Origin: Paenibacillus amylolyticus
Lineage (GTDB): Bacteria > Bacillota > Bacilli > Paenibacillales > Paenibacillaceae
Assembly: GCF_001570725.1 (NCBI RefSeq)
Contig: NZ_BCNV01000014.1
Location: 1-52,274, forward strand
DNA: 52,274 bases
Direction of reading: 5' to 3'
The notes beneath the pieces were generated by a model, which worked only from the letters and a program-made list of their open reading frames with translations, had not been told where the DNA came from and ran no database searches. Every line of letters begins with the position of its first letter. Position 1 is the stretch's first letter. The translations under genes were made by a program, and so were the position numbers. Shown in pieces: positions 32,581 through 41,344 of the stretch.

Positions 32581-33567
32581 TTACTGAGCTTCTGGCGCTT
32601 GCTCAGCCAGGAAGGCCTCGACTTCACGTGCGGACGGCATCCCGGACTGGGCGCCGAGCTTCGTCACGGATAACGCGGCCGCACCCATGGCGAAGCCTAC
32701 CGCCGCGTCCAAAGTCTCACCGCGCGCGAGGGCTACTGCCAGCGCGCCGTTGAAGCAATCGCCAGCGCCGGTCGTATCGACGGCGCTTACGGCGTAGCCG
32801 GGCGCACGGCATGCGCCGGCACGCCCTGCTTGTACGCGGCCGCCAGGCGCCGCCGCGTACACAGCCCCCTCGGGGCCGAGCGTCGTGACGACAGCGGCCC
32901 CGAGGGATGCGGCGAGCTCTGCGACCGCCGCATCCAGGTCTTCCGGCCGGAGATGATCCCGGCCGGTAAGCACGGCGAGCTCACTGCGGTTCGGCGTGAC
33001 TACGTCGACGCACCGCAGGAGCTCCTGCGGCAGACCCGGCACCGCTGGAGCCGGGTTGAGCACCACCAGTGCGCTGCCGTCAGCGGCCAGTTGGGCGGCG
33101 CGGGTGACCGCTGGCAGCGGGATCTCCAGCTGCAGCAGCACCGCGGCGGCTGCAGTCAGGCTTTTTACCGTATCCGCCTCTTCCAGCATCTCAGGCACCA
33201 CTTGTCCATTCGCGCCAGGAATAACAATAATCCGGTTATCTCCCCGAGAGAGCCAAATCGATGCCGTCCCTGTAACCGTGTCTTCCAATATCCGAACCTG
33301 CGAGGCATCTGCACCACTTTCCGTCAGACTGTGCAGCAGACGTTCGCCAAAACCGTCCGACCCTACCGCACCAATCATCGCGGTCTGTCCACCCAGACGC
33401 GCAGCGGCAACAGCCTGGTTTGCGCCTTTGCCACCAGCGAGATAATGCAGCTCCTCACCGCTCACCGTCTCTCCCTCTTCCGGAATCGTATCTGTCTTCA
33501 CCACGAGATCCATATTGAGACTGCCTACGACAGCAATAAGAGGTTGTTTCTGATTATAGTCTGACAT
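32581..33567 (-). CDS. rbsK: Ribokinase, PfkB family
   Basis: About 328 residues. The N-terminal VVGSLNMDLVVKTD and GGKGANQAVAAARLGG (sugar-binding) and the C-terminal DTTGAGDCFNGALAVALARG (anion hole and catalytic Asp) define ribokinase. It phosphorylates ribose at O5. ATG 33567 is the first good methionine before the fold; in-frame GTG/TTG codons up to 33606 are possible and the ribosome site is weak. No rbs transporter is nearby. The part at about 32700-33150 is much richer in GC than the rest of the gene and window, with many GCC/GCG codons. Confidence 0.93.
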   Translation of the reverse strand: MSDYNQKQPLIAVVGSLNMDLVVKTDTIPEEGETVSGEELHYLAGGKGANQAVAAARLGGQTAMIGAVGSDGFGERLLHSLTESGADASQVRILEDTVTGTASIWLSRGDNRIIVIPGANGQVVPEMLEEADTVKSLTAAAAVLLQLEIPLPAVTRAAQLAADGSALVVLNPAPAVPGLPQELLRCVDVVTPNRSELAVLTGRDHLRPEDLDAAVAELAASLGAAVVTTLGPEGAVYAAAPGGRVQAGRAGACRAPGYAVSAVDTTGAGDCFNGALAVALARGETLDAAVGFAMGAAALSVTKLGAQSGMPSAREVEAFLAEQAPEAQ

Positions 33568-33611
33568 GTATGGTTCACTCACTTCCGGCCGCGCGATAAT
33601 AACCAATCTCG

Positions 33612-33908
33612 TTATTCCGACCTCATTTTGTCATAAGCTTCGTTATATTGCCCTGCTTCCTTGATATCTACAGATGTAATACCACCCGCATCCCATGACG
33701 TGAGACGCAGCGTAACCGTTGTATAATCAATCGTAATAAAAGGATGATGATTGAATGCTTCCGAGATCGCAGCGACCTCATCCACAAATGCAATCCCTTT
33801 CATGTAGTTGGAAAACACGAATTTACGTACAATCCACCGTCCCTCTTCCAGTTCCCAGCCTTCCAGCCTCCCCAGATGAGCTTCGACTTCCTCTTGCGAA
33901 AAAACCAT
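33612..33908 (-). CDS. Pterin-4a-carbinolamine dehydratase
   Basis: 98 residues, the normal PCD/DCoH size. The signature FNHHPFITIDYTTVTLRLTSWD holds the catalytic His pair and the conserved Trp-Asp. The enzyme dehydrates 4a-hydroxytetrahydrobiopterin formed by aromatic amino-acid hydroxylases; in bacteria without these it may support other pterin chemistry. No hydroxylase gene lies in the window. GGGGAGGAAG precedes ATG 33908. The gene ends just before the rbsK start region and may share its transcript. Confidence 0.92.
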   Translation of the reverse strand: MVFSQEEVEAHLGRLEGWELEEGRWIVRKFVFSNYMKGIAFVDEVAAISEAFNHHPFITIDYTTVTLRLTSWDAGGITSVDIKEAGQYNEAYDKMRSE

Positions 33909-34164
33909 GCGTTATCTTCCTCCCCATAGGATGGTACCTTACAGACGACATGCGTCCGTATAACCATCGACACCTTCGGTGCAATTCACAGCAACCTCAA
34001 AGGCCAGGCTCACCGCCATGCGGTTGGCCCATTTCACGACTAACATCTTACCACGGACAAGCTGCAAAATCCAATCAACTACATGCCATAGAACCAATAA
34101 CCGTAAGGCTTTGAGGAGAATTCATTCTCCATCTCATCCCCCCCGAAAATGGCATGTACACATA
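33909..34164. other. Intergenic region with no recognised gene
   Basis: An inverted repeat ACATGCCAT (34081-34089) / ATGGCATGT (34149-34157) encloses about 60 bases, and a GAGAATTCATTCTC palindrome lies within it. Nothing else was identified. Confidence 0.4.
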
Positions 34165-34458
34165 CTAAATTAATGGCACAAACGTTAACTCTTCTTCCCC
34201 AATCAAAATATGAATGCGGTGTTGTTCCTTATCATGGATGACCACTCCACTTCCAACCGGAATGACAGACTCCTCACCCAGCGCATAGAACAGATCCTCC
34301 GCCAACGCCTCGTCCACTTCAAGTTGCTCAGGTGCCCCGAGTCTCTCCCACTCTTCCGCGTCCATTTCAAAGAAAACATACCGATCCGGTATACGTCCGA
34401 TTGCCGTTGTCAAATCTGTCAAAATTCCTTCATAATCCCGTCCATGCTTTACGCCCAT
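34165..34458 (-). CDS. Conserved-looking small acidic protein, unrecognised
   Basis: 97 residues, soluble and acidic, with no cysteine, signal peptide or membrane segment. It begins MGVKHGRDYEGILTDLTTAI, has a central acidic helix (MDAEEWERLGAPEQLEVDEALAEDL by composition) and ends in beta strands (HIHILIGEEELTFVPLI). AGGAGTG precedes ATG 34458 at good distance, and codon use looks native. No family was recognised. Confidence 0.65.
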   Translation of the reverse strand: MGVKHGRDYEGILTDLTTAIGRIPDRYVFFEMDAEEWERLGAPEQLEVDEALAEDLFYALGEESVIPVGSGVVIHDKEQHRIHILIGEEELTFVPLI

Positions 34459-34692
34459 TGGCTTTTCACTCCTATTCGGCCCCTAAGGAGCGGATTTGAT
34501 CTTATTATACCTGAAAATAACCCTTAAAAAAAAAGGCCTATTGGTCGATAAATACTATACATGACCGTTTTAACTGTTTTGGCAATCAAAAAGAGTGCCA
34601 AGCATTAAACGAATTGCGGCTCAACGTTCGTCCGGAAGCCCGAATATAGCCGCTTGAAAGGATTCAATTTTATCTCATGGATGAGGTGTATG

Positions 34693-35493
34693 ATGAACAT
34701 TTCAACAATTATTGGACTTGTTTTGGGACTCGCTTCACTTGTAATCGGTATGATGTTAAAGCATGCTCCCGTAATTAATCTGGTCAACAACCCAGCAGCC
34801 TACATGATTATATTTGTTGGTACCGCAGCAAGTATTTTTATGGCATTCCCTATGTCAGAAGTCAAAAGAATTCCGAAGCTCTTCGGAGTTTTGTTCAAAC
34901 AGCAAAAATTGATCGATCGCGTATCCCTAATCGGCACGTTTATGGACTGGGCTTCCACTACCCGTCGTGAAGGTTTGCTTGCACTGGAATCAAAAGTAGA
35001 AGATATTGACGATCATTTCCTTCGCAGCGGCATGCGAATGATTATCGACGGGAACGATCAAGACTTTGTTAGCGATGTTTTAATGGAAAATATTCACACT
35101 ACAGAGGAACGTCACCGCAGTGGTGCACTGATCTTCTCCCAAGCAGGTATGTATGCTCCAACACTTGGCGTTCTCGGAGCCGTAGTTGGTTTGATCGCAG
35201 CCCTTGCGGACCTTAGCGATATGGATAAGCTATCTCAAGCGATTGCAGCAGCATTCATCGCTACCCTCTTGGGTATCTTCACAGGTTATGTACTGTGGCA
35301 CCCGATGTCTAACAAGCTGAAGCGTATGTCCAAGCAAGAGATGGAAATCAAACTCATGATGGTTGAGGGTCTGCTCTCGATTCAATCCGGTGTTTCTACC
35401 ATTGCCATCAATCAGAAATTATCTGTATTCCTGACACCTTCCGAACGTAAACAACTGGAAGAGAAGGAGGGCTCATCAGGTGAAAAAGGCTAA
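34693..35493 (+). CDS. motA: Flagellar motor stator protein MotA
   Basis: About 266 residues with four membrane segments: two near the N-terminus (about 4-22 and 32-50) and two after the cytoplasmic loop (about 150-170 and 182-203). The loop carries charged residues for the rotor (EERHRSGALIFSQAGMYAPTLGVLGAVVGLI). It forms the proton-conducting stator with MotB. ATG 34693 is favoured by GAGGTG just upstream; an adjacent ATG at 34690 is possible. The stop overlaps the motB start by 14 bases. Confidence 0.95.
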   Translation: MNISTIIGLVLGLASLVIGMMLKHAPVINLVNNPAAYMIIFVGTAASIFMAFPMSEVKRIPKLFGVLFKQQKLIDRVSLIGTFMDWASTTRREGLLALESKVEDIDDHFLRSGMRMIIDGNDQDFVSDVLMENIHTTEERHRSGALIFSQAGMYAPTLGVLGAVVGLIAALADLSDMDKLSQAIAAAFIATLLGIFTGYVLWHPMSNKLKRMSKQEMEIKLMMVEGLLSIQSGVSTIAINQKLSVFLTPSERKQLEEKEGSSGEKG

Positions 35494-36298
35494 GAAGCAC
35501 GAACCACATGAAGAGCATATAGACGAGAGCTGGTTGCTTCCCTATTCCGACTTGATGACCTTGTTGCTCGCTCTGTTTATTGTATTGTTCGGTATGAGTT
35601 CAATCGATGCAGCCAAGTTCGAGCAAATGGCTTCCGCACTAAACAGTGCATTAAATGGAGGTTCCGGAATTCTTGACCATTCGTCCATGAATCCGGATAC
35701 GCCAGGTGCTGATTTGGGTAAAAACAAACAGGAACCTACAGAAATCACCAAGAAAACACCAGCTCAGATTACGGATGCACAGATGGCTAAGAAAGAACAA
35801 GAAGACCTGGAGAAACTCAAAGAGCGACTCGACAAATATATCTCGAAGAACGGGCTCTCAGACCAGCTGAACACCAAGCTGAATCAGTCTGAATTGAAGA
35901 TCACCATCAGTGATAACGCCCTGTTCTCCTCAGGCCGAGCAGATGTGAAGCCTGAATCACGATCCCTGGCCAAAGCAATCTCAAGCATGCTGCAGGAGTT
36001 CCCTGAATATGAAGTGGTTGTATCCGGTCATACCGATAATATTCCCATTTCGAACAACCAATATAAGGATAACTGGGATCTAAGCGCAGATCGTGCGCTC
36101 AACTTCCTGAAAATCCTGTTGCTAAACTCGCAATTGGACCCTTCCAAATTCACACCAAGTGGTTATGGAGAGTATCACCCGATTGCCAGCAATGACACCA
36201 ATACCGGACGGGCACAGAATCGCCGCGTAGAGGTTTCGATCATTCGGAAGTATCAAAGTAACAATACCAATGTAAAAGCCGTGGGCGAAGGAAACTAG
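35480..36298 (+). CDS. motB: Flagellar motor stator protein MotB
   Basis: 272 residues from GTG 35480, with AGGAGGG upstream inside motA. The single membrane helix contains the proton-binding Asp in PYSDLMTLLLALFIVLFG. A charged linker leads to the OmpA-like peptidoglycan-binding domain (about 140-255) with VSGHTDNIPI and NRRVEVSI. It anchors the stator to the wall. The pair is a two-gene operon ending in a strong terminator. Proton rather than sodium coupling is likely, but was not derived from diagnostic residues. Confidence 0.95.
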   Translation: MKKAKKHEPHEEHIDESWLLPYSDLMTLLLALFIVLFGMSSIDAAKFEQMASALNSALNGGSGILDHSSMNPDTPGADLGKNKQEPTEITKKTPAQITDAQMAKKEQEDLEKLKERLDKYISKNGLSDQLNTKLNQSELKITISDNALFSSGRADVKPESRSLAKAISSMLQEFPEYEVVVSGHTDNIPISNNQYKDNWDLSADRALNFLKILLLNSQLDPSKFTPSGYGEYHPIASNDTNTGRAQNRRVEVSIIRKYQSNNTNVKAVGEGN

Positions 36299-36320
36299 AA
36301 GCCTGCAGCGATTCATTAAC

Positions 36321-36358
36321 AAAAGACCGTTCTCCAGGTACAGGGAGAACGGTCTTTT
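36321..36358 (+). terminator. Terminator of motAB
   Basis: Fourteen-base stem AAAAGACCGTTCTC / GAGAACGGTCTTTT with a short loop. The T-rich 3' arm continues TTTTGGGTTT. Confidence 0.85.
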
Positions 36359-36445
36359 GGGTTTATATATAGCTGACGTTTGGTTTATCTCTATATATTT
36401 CTCACATTATTTCGGATAATTCACCTGTCTTCTGTCACCCTGCAC

Positions 36446-36481
36446 CAAAAAGCCCCGCTCTCCATTATGGAAAGCAGAGCT
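36446..36481 (-). terminator. Terminator of rluF
   Basis: Minus-strand stem AGC.C.GCT.TCCA with TGGA.AGC.G.GCT and five T. Confidence 0.75.
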
Positions 36482-36517
36482 TCAATTAGTTAAATTAATT
36501 ATTCAGAGTCGAATCGA

Positions 36518-37219
36518 CTATTCCAGTGAATAGTCCAACAGTCCGCCCAGCTCCGCTTTTTCGGCGGCAGTAAGCTCTCTCCATGCACCTGTTGCCATTT
36601 CTCCAAGATGGATGTTCATGATCCGAACCCGCTTCAGCTTACGAACCTCATATCCAAAGGCACTACACATACGCCGAATCTGGCGGTTCTTTCCTTCGGT
36701 CAGGATAATACGGAATACACGATCCGTCATCCGGGTCACTGTACATGGCAGTGTCATTTCGCCCAAAATCTTGACTCCTGTGCTCATACCTCTAAGGAAA
36801 CTCGGGGTTACAGATCGATCAACAGTGACGATATACTCTTTCTCGTGGCGTCCTTCTGCTCTAAGAATCCGGTTAACAATATCCCCATCATTGGTCATCA
36901 GGATCAAACCTTCCGAGTCCTTATCCAGACGTCCAATTGGAAAAATACGTTCATCGTGCCCGACAAAATCAACGATATTACCCTGAATATGCTGCTCGGT
37001 TGTACTTGTGATTCCAATCGGTTTATTCAGCGCGATATATACGTGTTTTCTCTTTTCCTTGATCGGTTTACCATTAATTCGTACATCGTCGCCTTCTTCT
37101 GCCTGACTGCCCAGTTCAGCCTTAACTCCATTAATGGTTACCTGACCACTATCCACCAACTTGTCGGCTTCACGCCGGGAGCAATAACCTGTTTCACTAA
37201 TAAATTTATTAATACGCAA
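36518..37219 (-). CDS. rluF: 23S rRNA pseudouridine synthase, RluF-like
   Basis: 233 residues. The N-terminal S4 RNA-binding domain (MRINKFISETGYCSRREADK) closely resembles E. coli RluF. The catalytic Asp is in IGRLDKDSEGL (about D99), and the C-terminal EGKNRQIRRMC is typical of RluB/E/F enzymes. RluF makes pseudouridine in 23S rRNA helix 74-75. The start is TTG 37219 with GAGGTGAG upstream; that site lies just past the kinase stop, so both genes may be cotranscribed. The target position is not certain from sequence. Confidence 0.9.
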   Translation of the reverse strand: MRINKFISETGYCSRREADKLVDSGQVTINGVKAELGSQAEEGDDVRINGKPIKEKRKHVYIALNKPIGITSTTEQHIQGNIVDFVGHDERIFPIGRLDKDSEGLILMTNDGDIVNRILRAEGRHEKEYIVTVDRSVTPSFLRGMSTGVKILGEMTLPCTVTRMTDRVFRIILTEGKNRQIRRMCSAFGYEVRKLKRVRIMNIHLGEMATGAWRELTAAEKAELGGLLDYSLE

Positions 37220-37237
37220 AAGGTAATCTCACCTCAT

Positions 37238-39577
37238 CTATTTCTCTTCATCTGTAAGTGTGTCATCCGTTACCTGATCTACCTCAATAACTTCCGGTTG
37301 TTGCTCGGATGCAGGCAGTTCAATAATAACCGTTGTTCCCTTGTTCATGACGCTTTTAATATCCATCATGCCCTTATGTGATTGAATAATGCGCTGACTG
37401 ACCATCAGTCCAAGCCCTGTTCCAGACTCTTTATTCGTAAAGAAAGGCTCCCCGAGTTTGGGCATCATCTCTTCCGGGATACCAATCCCTTCATCCCTAA
37501 TCTCAATTCTGACGCGGTTCAGCTGTTCGTCATGCTTGAGCTTGATATGAATACTACCTCCATTTGGCATGGCCTCCATACCATTTTTCAGCAAATTGAT
37601 GAATACCTGCTTCAACTGGTTCTCTTCACAGTGTACCATAGCCGAATCGGATGAGGCACGCAGTACAAATTCTACACCATGCAGATGCGCCTGACTATCC
37701 AGTAACGAGATGACATCGCCGAGAATAAAACGAATATCCCGATTCTGAAAATGAACCGCCTGCGGTTTGGCCAAAATCAGAAATTCACCGACAATAAGGT
37801 TGATGCGATCCAGCTCCGATAACATCAGATCCAGATGACGATGATTCAGCTTATTGCTCTCTTGCTGTAACTGCAAGAACCCGCGCAGCGTGGTTAACGG
37901 ATTACGAATCTCATGCGCTACACCTGCTGCAAGCTGACCCACGGTTGTAAGCTTCTCAGAGCGTCTGAGCAGCTCTTCCATACGATTACGACTTGTTATA
38001 TCCCTGGAGACACTAATGAGCGCGGTAATCTCTCCAGCCTCATCTCGTACCGGGGCCGTACTGACACTAACCTCTACCCGGGTCCCGTCTTTCTTCATCC
38101 AGGTGGTTTCGTTGGACGTAATGGACATCCCCTCAACGAGTTGGGCATGCTGACGTTTCATTTCTTCTTCTGCCTCTGGCGGAATGATCTTCAGGTTACG
38201 ACCTTCCACCTCACGACTTCGAAAGCCATATAATTGTTCAAATGCCCGGTTAACCCGCAGCACTTTCCCTTCAAGATCCGTAATGTGAATGGCATCAGCT
38301 GTCTGATTGATAATGGATTCCAGATGCTCTTTCACCGCTCGATTCTCTTCATACATCTGTTTTAGACGGCTCGTATAATGGCCCAGATTGCGAATCATGG
38401 CATTAATACGATTAGCCAGTTGGCCAAGTTCATCCTTCCTCCGGACTTTCAGACGGAAGTCAAAGTGTCCATCGGCTACATCATTCACTTTGCCCAGTAT
38501 GGATTGGATCGGGCGCGTAATATAGCCTGCGAGCAAATAGCTGCCAAAGATCACGATCTCCAGCAAAACCAAAGATATTGAGGCATGGCTCACCAGCTGT
38601 TCAGATACCATGGAGGATATTTGCTTATAGTCCATGACAATACTGATGACATAGGAAGACTGATTGGGTGTGAAAATGGGAATAAAACTCTTCAATACCT
38701 TCTGTTCGTGTGTTTCGCTGACAAAAGATACATTCTGCCCTGTTCGAATGGCGCGCACCACAGCACGGTGGTCCTCTTCCGTAGAACCATATTGGTATGT
38801 GCCGAAACGAATCGGTCTGTTATTCAACTTGCTAAAGTTCGAATCTCTTCCGTCATCACCCATGTTGGGGCTGCCGAAAGTTAACGGATTGATGCCTGTA
38901 ATCTCCAGAATGGAGGGATTGACCTCACGAATTTTATTCAAAATCTCATCCGGACTAGAGATTTTCACATAGTCATCAACTTCCGTATTATTATAGAAGG
39001 GATTGATTATGTAGTTTCTCTTTCCATCATGGTAGTAACCCCAGATATCGATATCCGAAGGACTAGACGTCGAATACTCGAATCCATCTGACCAGAAATG
39101 TTCCAACTTCTGCCCTTGGGGAATCGTCACCTGTTGTTTCTCAAACAACTGCTTAAATGCCTGATACCAATAGGTCATGGATTTGGTGGACAGCCCGAGC
39201 TCTCTCGGATCGGAGGAGCGGCTAACCACAATATCATCATCCGTCTGCTCCATTAACGAAATATGCGAAACGCCGACCTTTTGGCTCAAGCGTACAAGTT
39301 CTTCATTTGTGATATTATTAATATCCGGGTCCAATTCTTCTGCCGCCATGACAGCAGCAAGCCACAGATTGTTTCCAATCTGTCTTTTTACATAATCCGA
39401 ACTGTATTGATTCTGTTCGACAGCAATTGCAATCTGCTTCGCAGTGAGCACCATCTTGGTTTCACTGTCCTGCCTCAGATTCTCTTCTGTAGTATAATAA
39501 CTCAGTGCGATATTCAACACTAAAATAACGAGCACTGAGCACGACATAATCATGGATAATTTCGTTTTAATAGACAA
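37238..39577 (-). CDS. Sporulation-type sensor histidine kinase (HAMP-PAS)
   Basis: About 779 residues: membrane helix (about 8-28), a large external sensor region (about 30-310), a second membrane helix (about 325-345), HAMP, a coiled coil, PAS (about 430-540), HisKA with the phospho-His in VAHEIRNPLTTLRGFLQ, and HATPase_c with N (INLLKNGMEA), G1 (DEGIGIP) and G2 (GTGLGLMVS) boxes. The DHp sequence resembles the KinA/KinE sporulation kinases. No response regulator follows, so it may feed the orphan Spo0F encoded 27 kb away. TTG 39577 has AGAGGTGA upstream; a further TTG at 39625 does not. The natural ligand is unknown. Confidence 0.88.
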   Translation of the reverse strand: MSIKTKLSMIMSCSVLVILVLNIALSYYTTEENLRQDSETKMVLTAKQIAIAVEQNQYSSDYVKRQIGNNLWLAAVMAAEELDPDINNITNEELVRLSQKVGVSHISLMEQTDDDIVVSRSSDPRELGLSTKSMTYWYQAFKQLFEKQQVTIPQGQKLEHFWSDGFEYSTSSPSDIDIWGYYHDGKRNYIINPFYNNTEVDDYVKISSPDEILNKIREVNPSILEITGINPLTFGSPNMGDDGRDSNFSKLNNRPIRFGTYQYGSTEEDHRAVVRAIRTGQNVSFVSETHEQKVLKSFIPIFTPNQSSYVISIVMDYKQISSMVSEQLVSHASISLVLLEIVIFGSYLLAGYITRPIQSILGKVNDVADGHFDFRLKVRRKDELGQLANRINAMIRNLGHYTSRLKQMYEENRAVKEHLESIINQTADAIHITDLEGKVLRVNRAFEQLYGFRSREVEGRNLKIIPPEAEEEMKRQHAQLVEGMSITSNETTWMKKDGTRVEVSVSTAPVRDEAGEITALISVSRDITSRNRMEELLRRSEKLTTVGQLAAGVAHEIRNPLTTLRGFLQLQQESNKLNHRHLDLMLSELDRINLIVGEFLILAKPQAVHFQNRDIRFILGDVISLLDSQAHLHGVEFVLRASSDSAMVHCEENQLKQVFINLLKNGMEAMPNGGSIHIKLKHDEQLNRVRIEIRDEGIGIPEEMMPKLGEPFFTNKESGTGLGLMVSQRIIQSHKGMMDIKSVMNKGTTVIIELPASEQQPEVIEVDQVTDDTLTDEEK

Positions 39578-39765
39578 GTTTTTTTGTTCACCTCTCGGCT
39601 TGTACCCTCTGGCGATATATGGCAAAACCTATATCCATCATAACGCTTGTATGTCTTTTTGAAAAGGATAATTGACCCTTGTCCAAAAGTTACCGCTTGG
39701 CTGAAAAGCTCGAAATTCGTTGTTTCTTGTCTTTTTGAACTCTACAATGAAATTAATCACTATAT

Positions 39766-39847
39766 TTATCCACAAATCCACAGGCTTGTGGATAGTTTGT
39801 TTATAACTATGTGAGCAACTACACGGTTATCCACAATTCTATACACA
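39766..39847. other. DnaA-box cluster upstream of tadA
   Basis: Within 82 bases there are two perfect TTATCCACA boxes on the plus strand (39766-39774 and 39827-39835), one minus-strand box with a single mismatch (39787-39795, CTATCCACA) and two weaker ones (39774-39782 and 39839-39847). The region is AT-rich and noncoding. It may be a DnaA regulatory or titration site, as known for clusters outside oriC in Bacillus. Confidence 0.65.
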
Positions 39848-39909
39848 ACATGTTAACAACCCGAATGCTTGTTCGCTGAATAAACGATTTTGGAAGGAGT
39901 TATATTGTA

Positions 39910-40410
39910 ATGACTGACCATTCTCTCCAGACTGATCTTGCGCAATTATCTGAGGAAGCTCAGCATGAGCACTGGATGCGGGAGGCTATTACCGAAGCCT
40001 ACAAAGCTGAGGCTCTTGGGGAAGTTCCGATCGGAGCTGTAATCGTACAAAACAACCAAATCATTGGTCGAGGATACAACCTGCGTGAAACTACGCTGGA
40101 TTCCACCGCCCATGCAGAGATGGTAGCTATCCGTCAGGCCAGCGAGACCATTGGAGCTTGGCGTTTATTGGACTGTTCTCTGTACGTCACACTGGAACCT
40201 TGTCCGATGTGCGCAGGTGCAATTGTACAATCCAGAGTCCCCCGCGTCATCTATGGTACGGCTGATCCCAAGGCCGGCTGTGCAGGTACACTGATGAACC
40301 TGCTGCAAGAACCTCGTTTTAACCATCGTACCGAAGTTCTTGCGGATATTCTTCAGCCTGAATGCTCCACGATGCTGACTCAATTTTTCAGACGTCTGCG
40401 TAAAAAATAA
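39910..40410 (+). CDS. tadA: tRNA-specific adenosine deaminase TadA
   Basis: 166 residues of the cytidine/deoxycytidylate deaminase fold. The zinc site is HAEM (about 69-72, with the proton-shuttle Glu) and PCPMCAGA (about 98-105). It converts A34 to inosine in tRNA-Arg(ACG). The N-terminal 22 residues before HWMREAITEA are longer than in many homologues. GGAAGGAG precedes ATG 39910. In B. subtilis tadA (yaaJ) lies beside scr-dnaX; here it is 35 kb from them. Confidence 0.95.
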   Translation: MTDHSLQTDLAQLSEEAQHEHWMREAITEAYKAEALGEVPIGAVIVQNNQIIGRGYNLRETTLDSTAHAEMVAIRQASETIGAWRLLDCSLYVTLEPCPMCAGAIVQSRVPRVIYGTADPKAGCAGTLMNLLQEPRFNHRTEVLADILQPECSTMLTQFFRRLRKK

Positions 40411-40492
40411 AAATAAACTATATAAATTGAAACTAAACATTTACACGAGAACGTAGAGGACAGAAATGACCTGAAGAAGCAACGCGTTCGCC

Positions 40493-40546
40493 TTTATCCC
40501 CAGATTTCCACCTCTATAATATAGAATCGAAAAATCGGGGGATAAC
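40493..40546. repeat. Long imperfect inverted repeat before the GNAT gene
   Basis: TTATCCCCAGATTT (40493-40506) and AAATCGGGGGATAA (40533-40546) pair at 13 of 14 positions. The intervening 26 bases contain TCTATAATATAGA, including a TATAAT. It may be an operator flanking a promoter or a hairpin. Confidence 0.55.
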
Positions 40547-40650
40547 AGCGATCGGAAGGTTGTTCTGTCATCGGAGTGGCAAGTGTAATATTCTTTAGTT
40601 CAATTCATATAGCACTACGAACATTCCAATTGGAAAGGAAGTGTGCTGCA

Positions 40651-41220
40651 ATGGCACTAACACTCTATGATACAGCCAATGGCATAAGCCTTCGGTTGCT
40701 CACATCTCAGGATACACAATCCTATCTGGACCTGATTCAGGTCACACGTGTCCCATATCAAGCTGTAGAACCCGTGCGAGAGAATGATTTTTATACACTG
40801 GATGCTCAGACTCGGCGGATTGAGGATCGGGTCAAAGCAGCAGAAGAAGGTACAGGATATCAATTTGGAATCTATACCATTAAAGACAGCCTGCTGATTG
40901 GACAAGTAAGTATCAACAATGTTGTATTGGGCGTTGCCAATTATGCTGATATGGGTTACTTTATCCATCCGGATTATCAGGGCGGCGGACGAATGACAGC
41001 AGCGGTTAAACTGGCCGTAGCTTATGGCTTCCGTGCGCTGAAGTTAAATCGGATTCAGGCTGCAGTATTACCCACCAACAAAGGTTCGCAGCGAGTACTT
41101 GAGAAGAACGGATTTCAGGTTGAAGGTACTGCTCGCAAATATCTCAAGATCAACGGCAAATATCAGGATCATCAGATCTATGCTGTACTTGCTGAAGACT
41201 TGGACGAACTTGCAAACTAA
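40651..41220 (+). CDS. GNAT family N-acetyltransferase, RimJ/RimL-like
   Basis: 189 residues. The pattern GYFIHPDYQGGGRMTAAVKLAVAYGF holds the acetyl-CoA loop (Q-G-G-G-R-M) and LPTNKGSQRVLEKNGFQ the C-terminal helix, as in ribosomal-protein alanine acetyltransferases and related enzymes. The true start is ATG 40651 after AAAGGAAG; the ORF runs 75 bases further without a ribosome site. The exact substrate is unknown. It is followed by a terminator shared with the iron-binding lipoprotein gene. Confidence 0.88.
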   Translation: MALTLYDTANGISLRLLTSQDTQSYLDLIQVTRVPYQAVEPVRENDFYTLDAQTRRIEDRVKAAEEGTGYQFGIYTIKDSLLIGQVSINNVVLGVANYADMGYFIHPDYQGGGRMTAAVKLAVAYGFRALKLNRIQAAVLPTNKGSQRVLEKNGFQVEGTARKYLKINGKYQDHQIYAVLAEDLDELAN

Positions 41221-41285
41221 TAAGAAGAAGCTTATCCTCACAACCGTCTACATTTCCAATTCAACAATATACAAATTCAAAATAC

Positions 41286-41328
41286 GAAACCGCACTACCC
41301 TACTAGTTAGGGAAGAGTGCGGTTTTAT
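41286..41328. terminator. Terminator between the GNAT and siderophore-binding genes
   Basis: Stem AACCGCACT..CCC with GGG..AGTGCGGTT followed by TTATT on plus. The mirror image could also serve the converging minus-strand gene. Confidence 0.8.
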
Positions 41329-41344
41329 TCGTATGGCACTTTTT

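Noticed and set aside
39766..39847. Chromosomal origin of replication
   Set aside because: DnaA boxes are present, but dnaA, dnaN, rpmH, recF and a long AT-rich unwinding region are not. A regulatory cluster is more likely.
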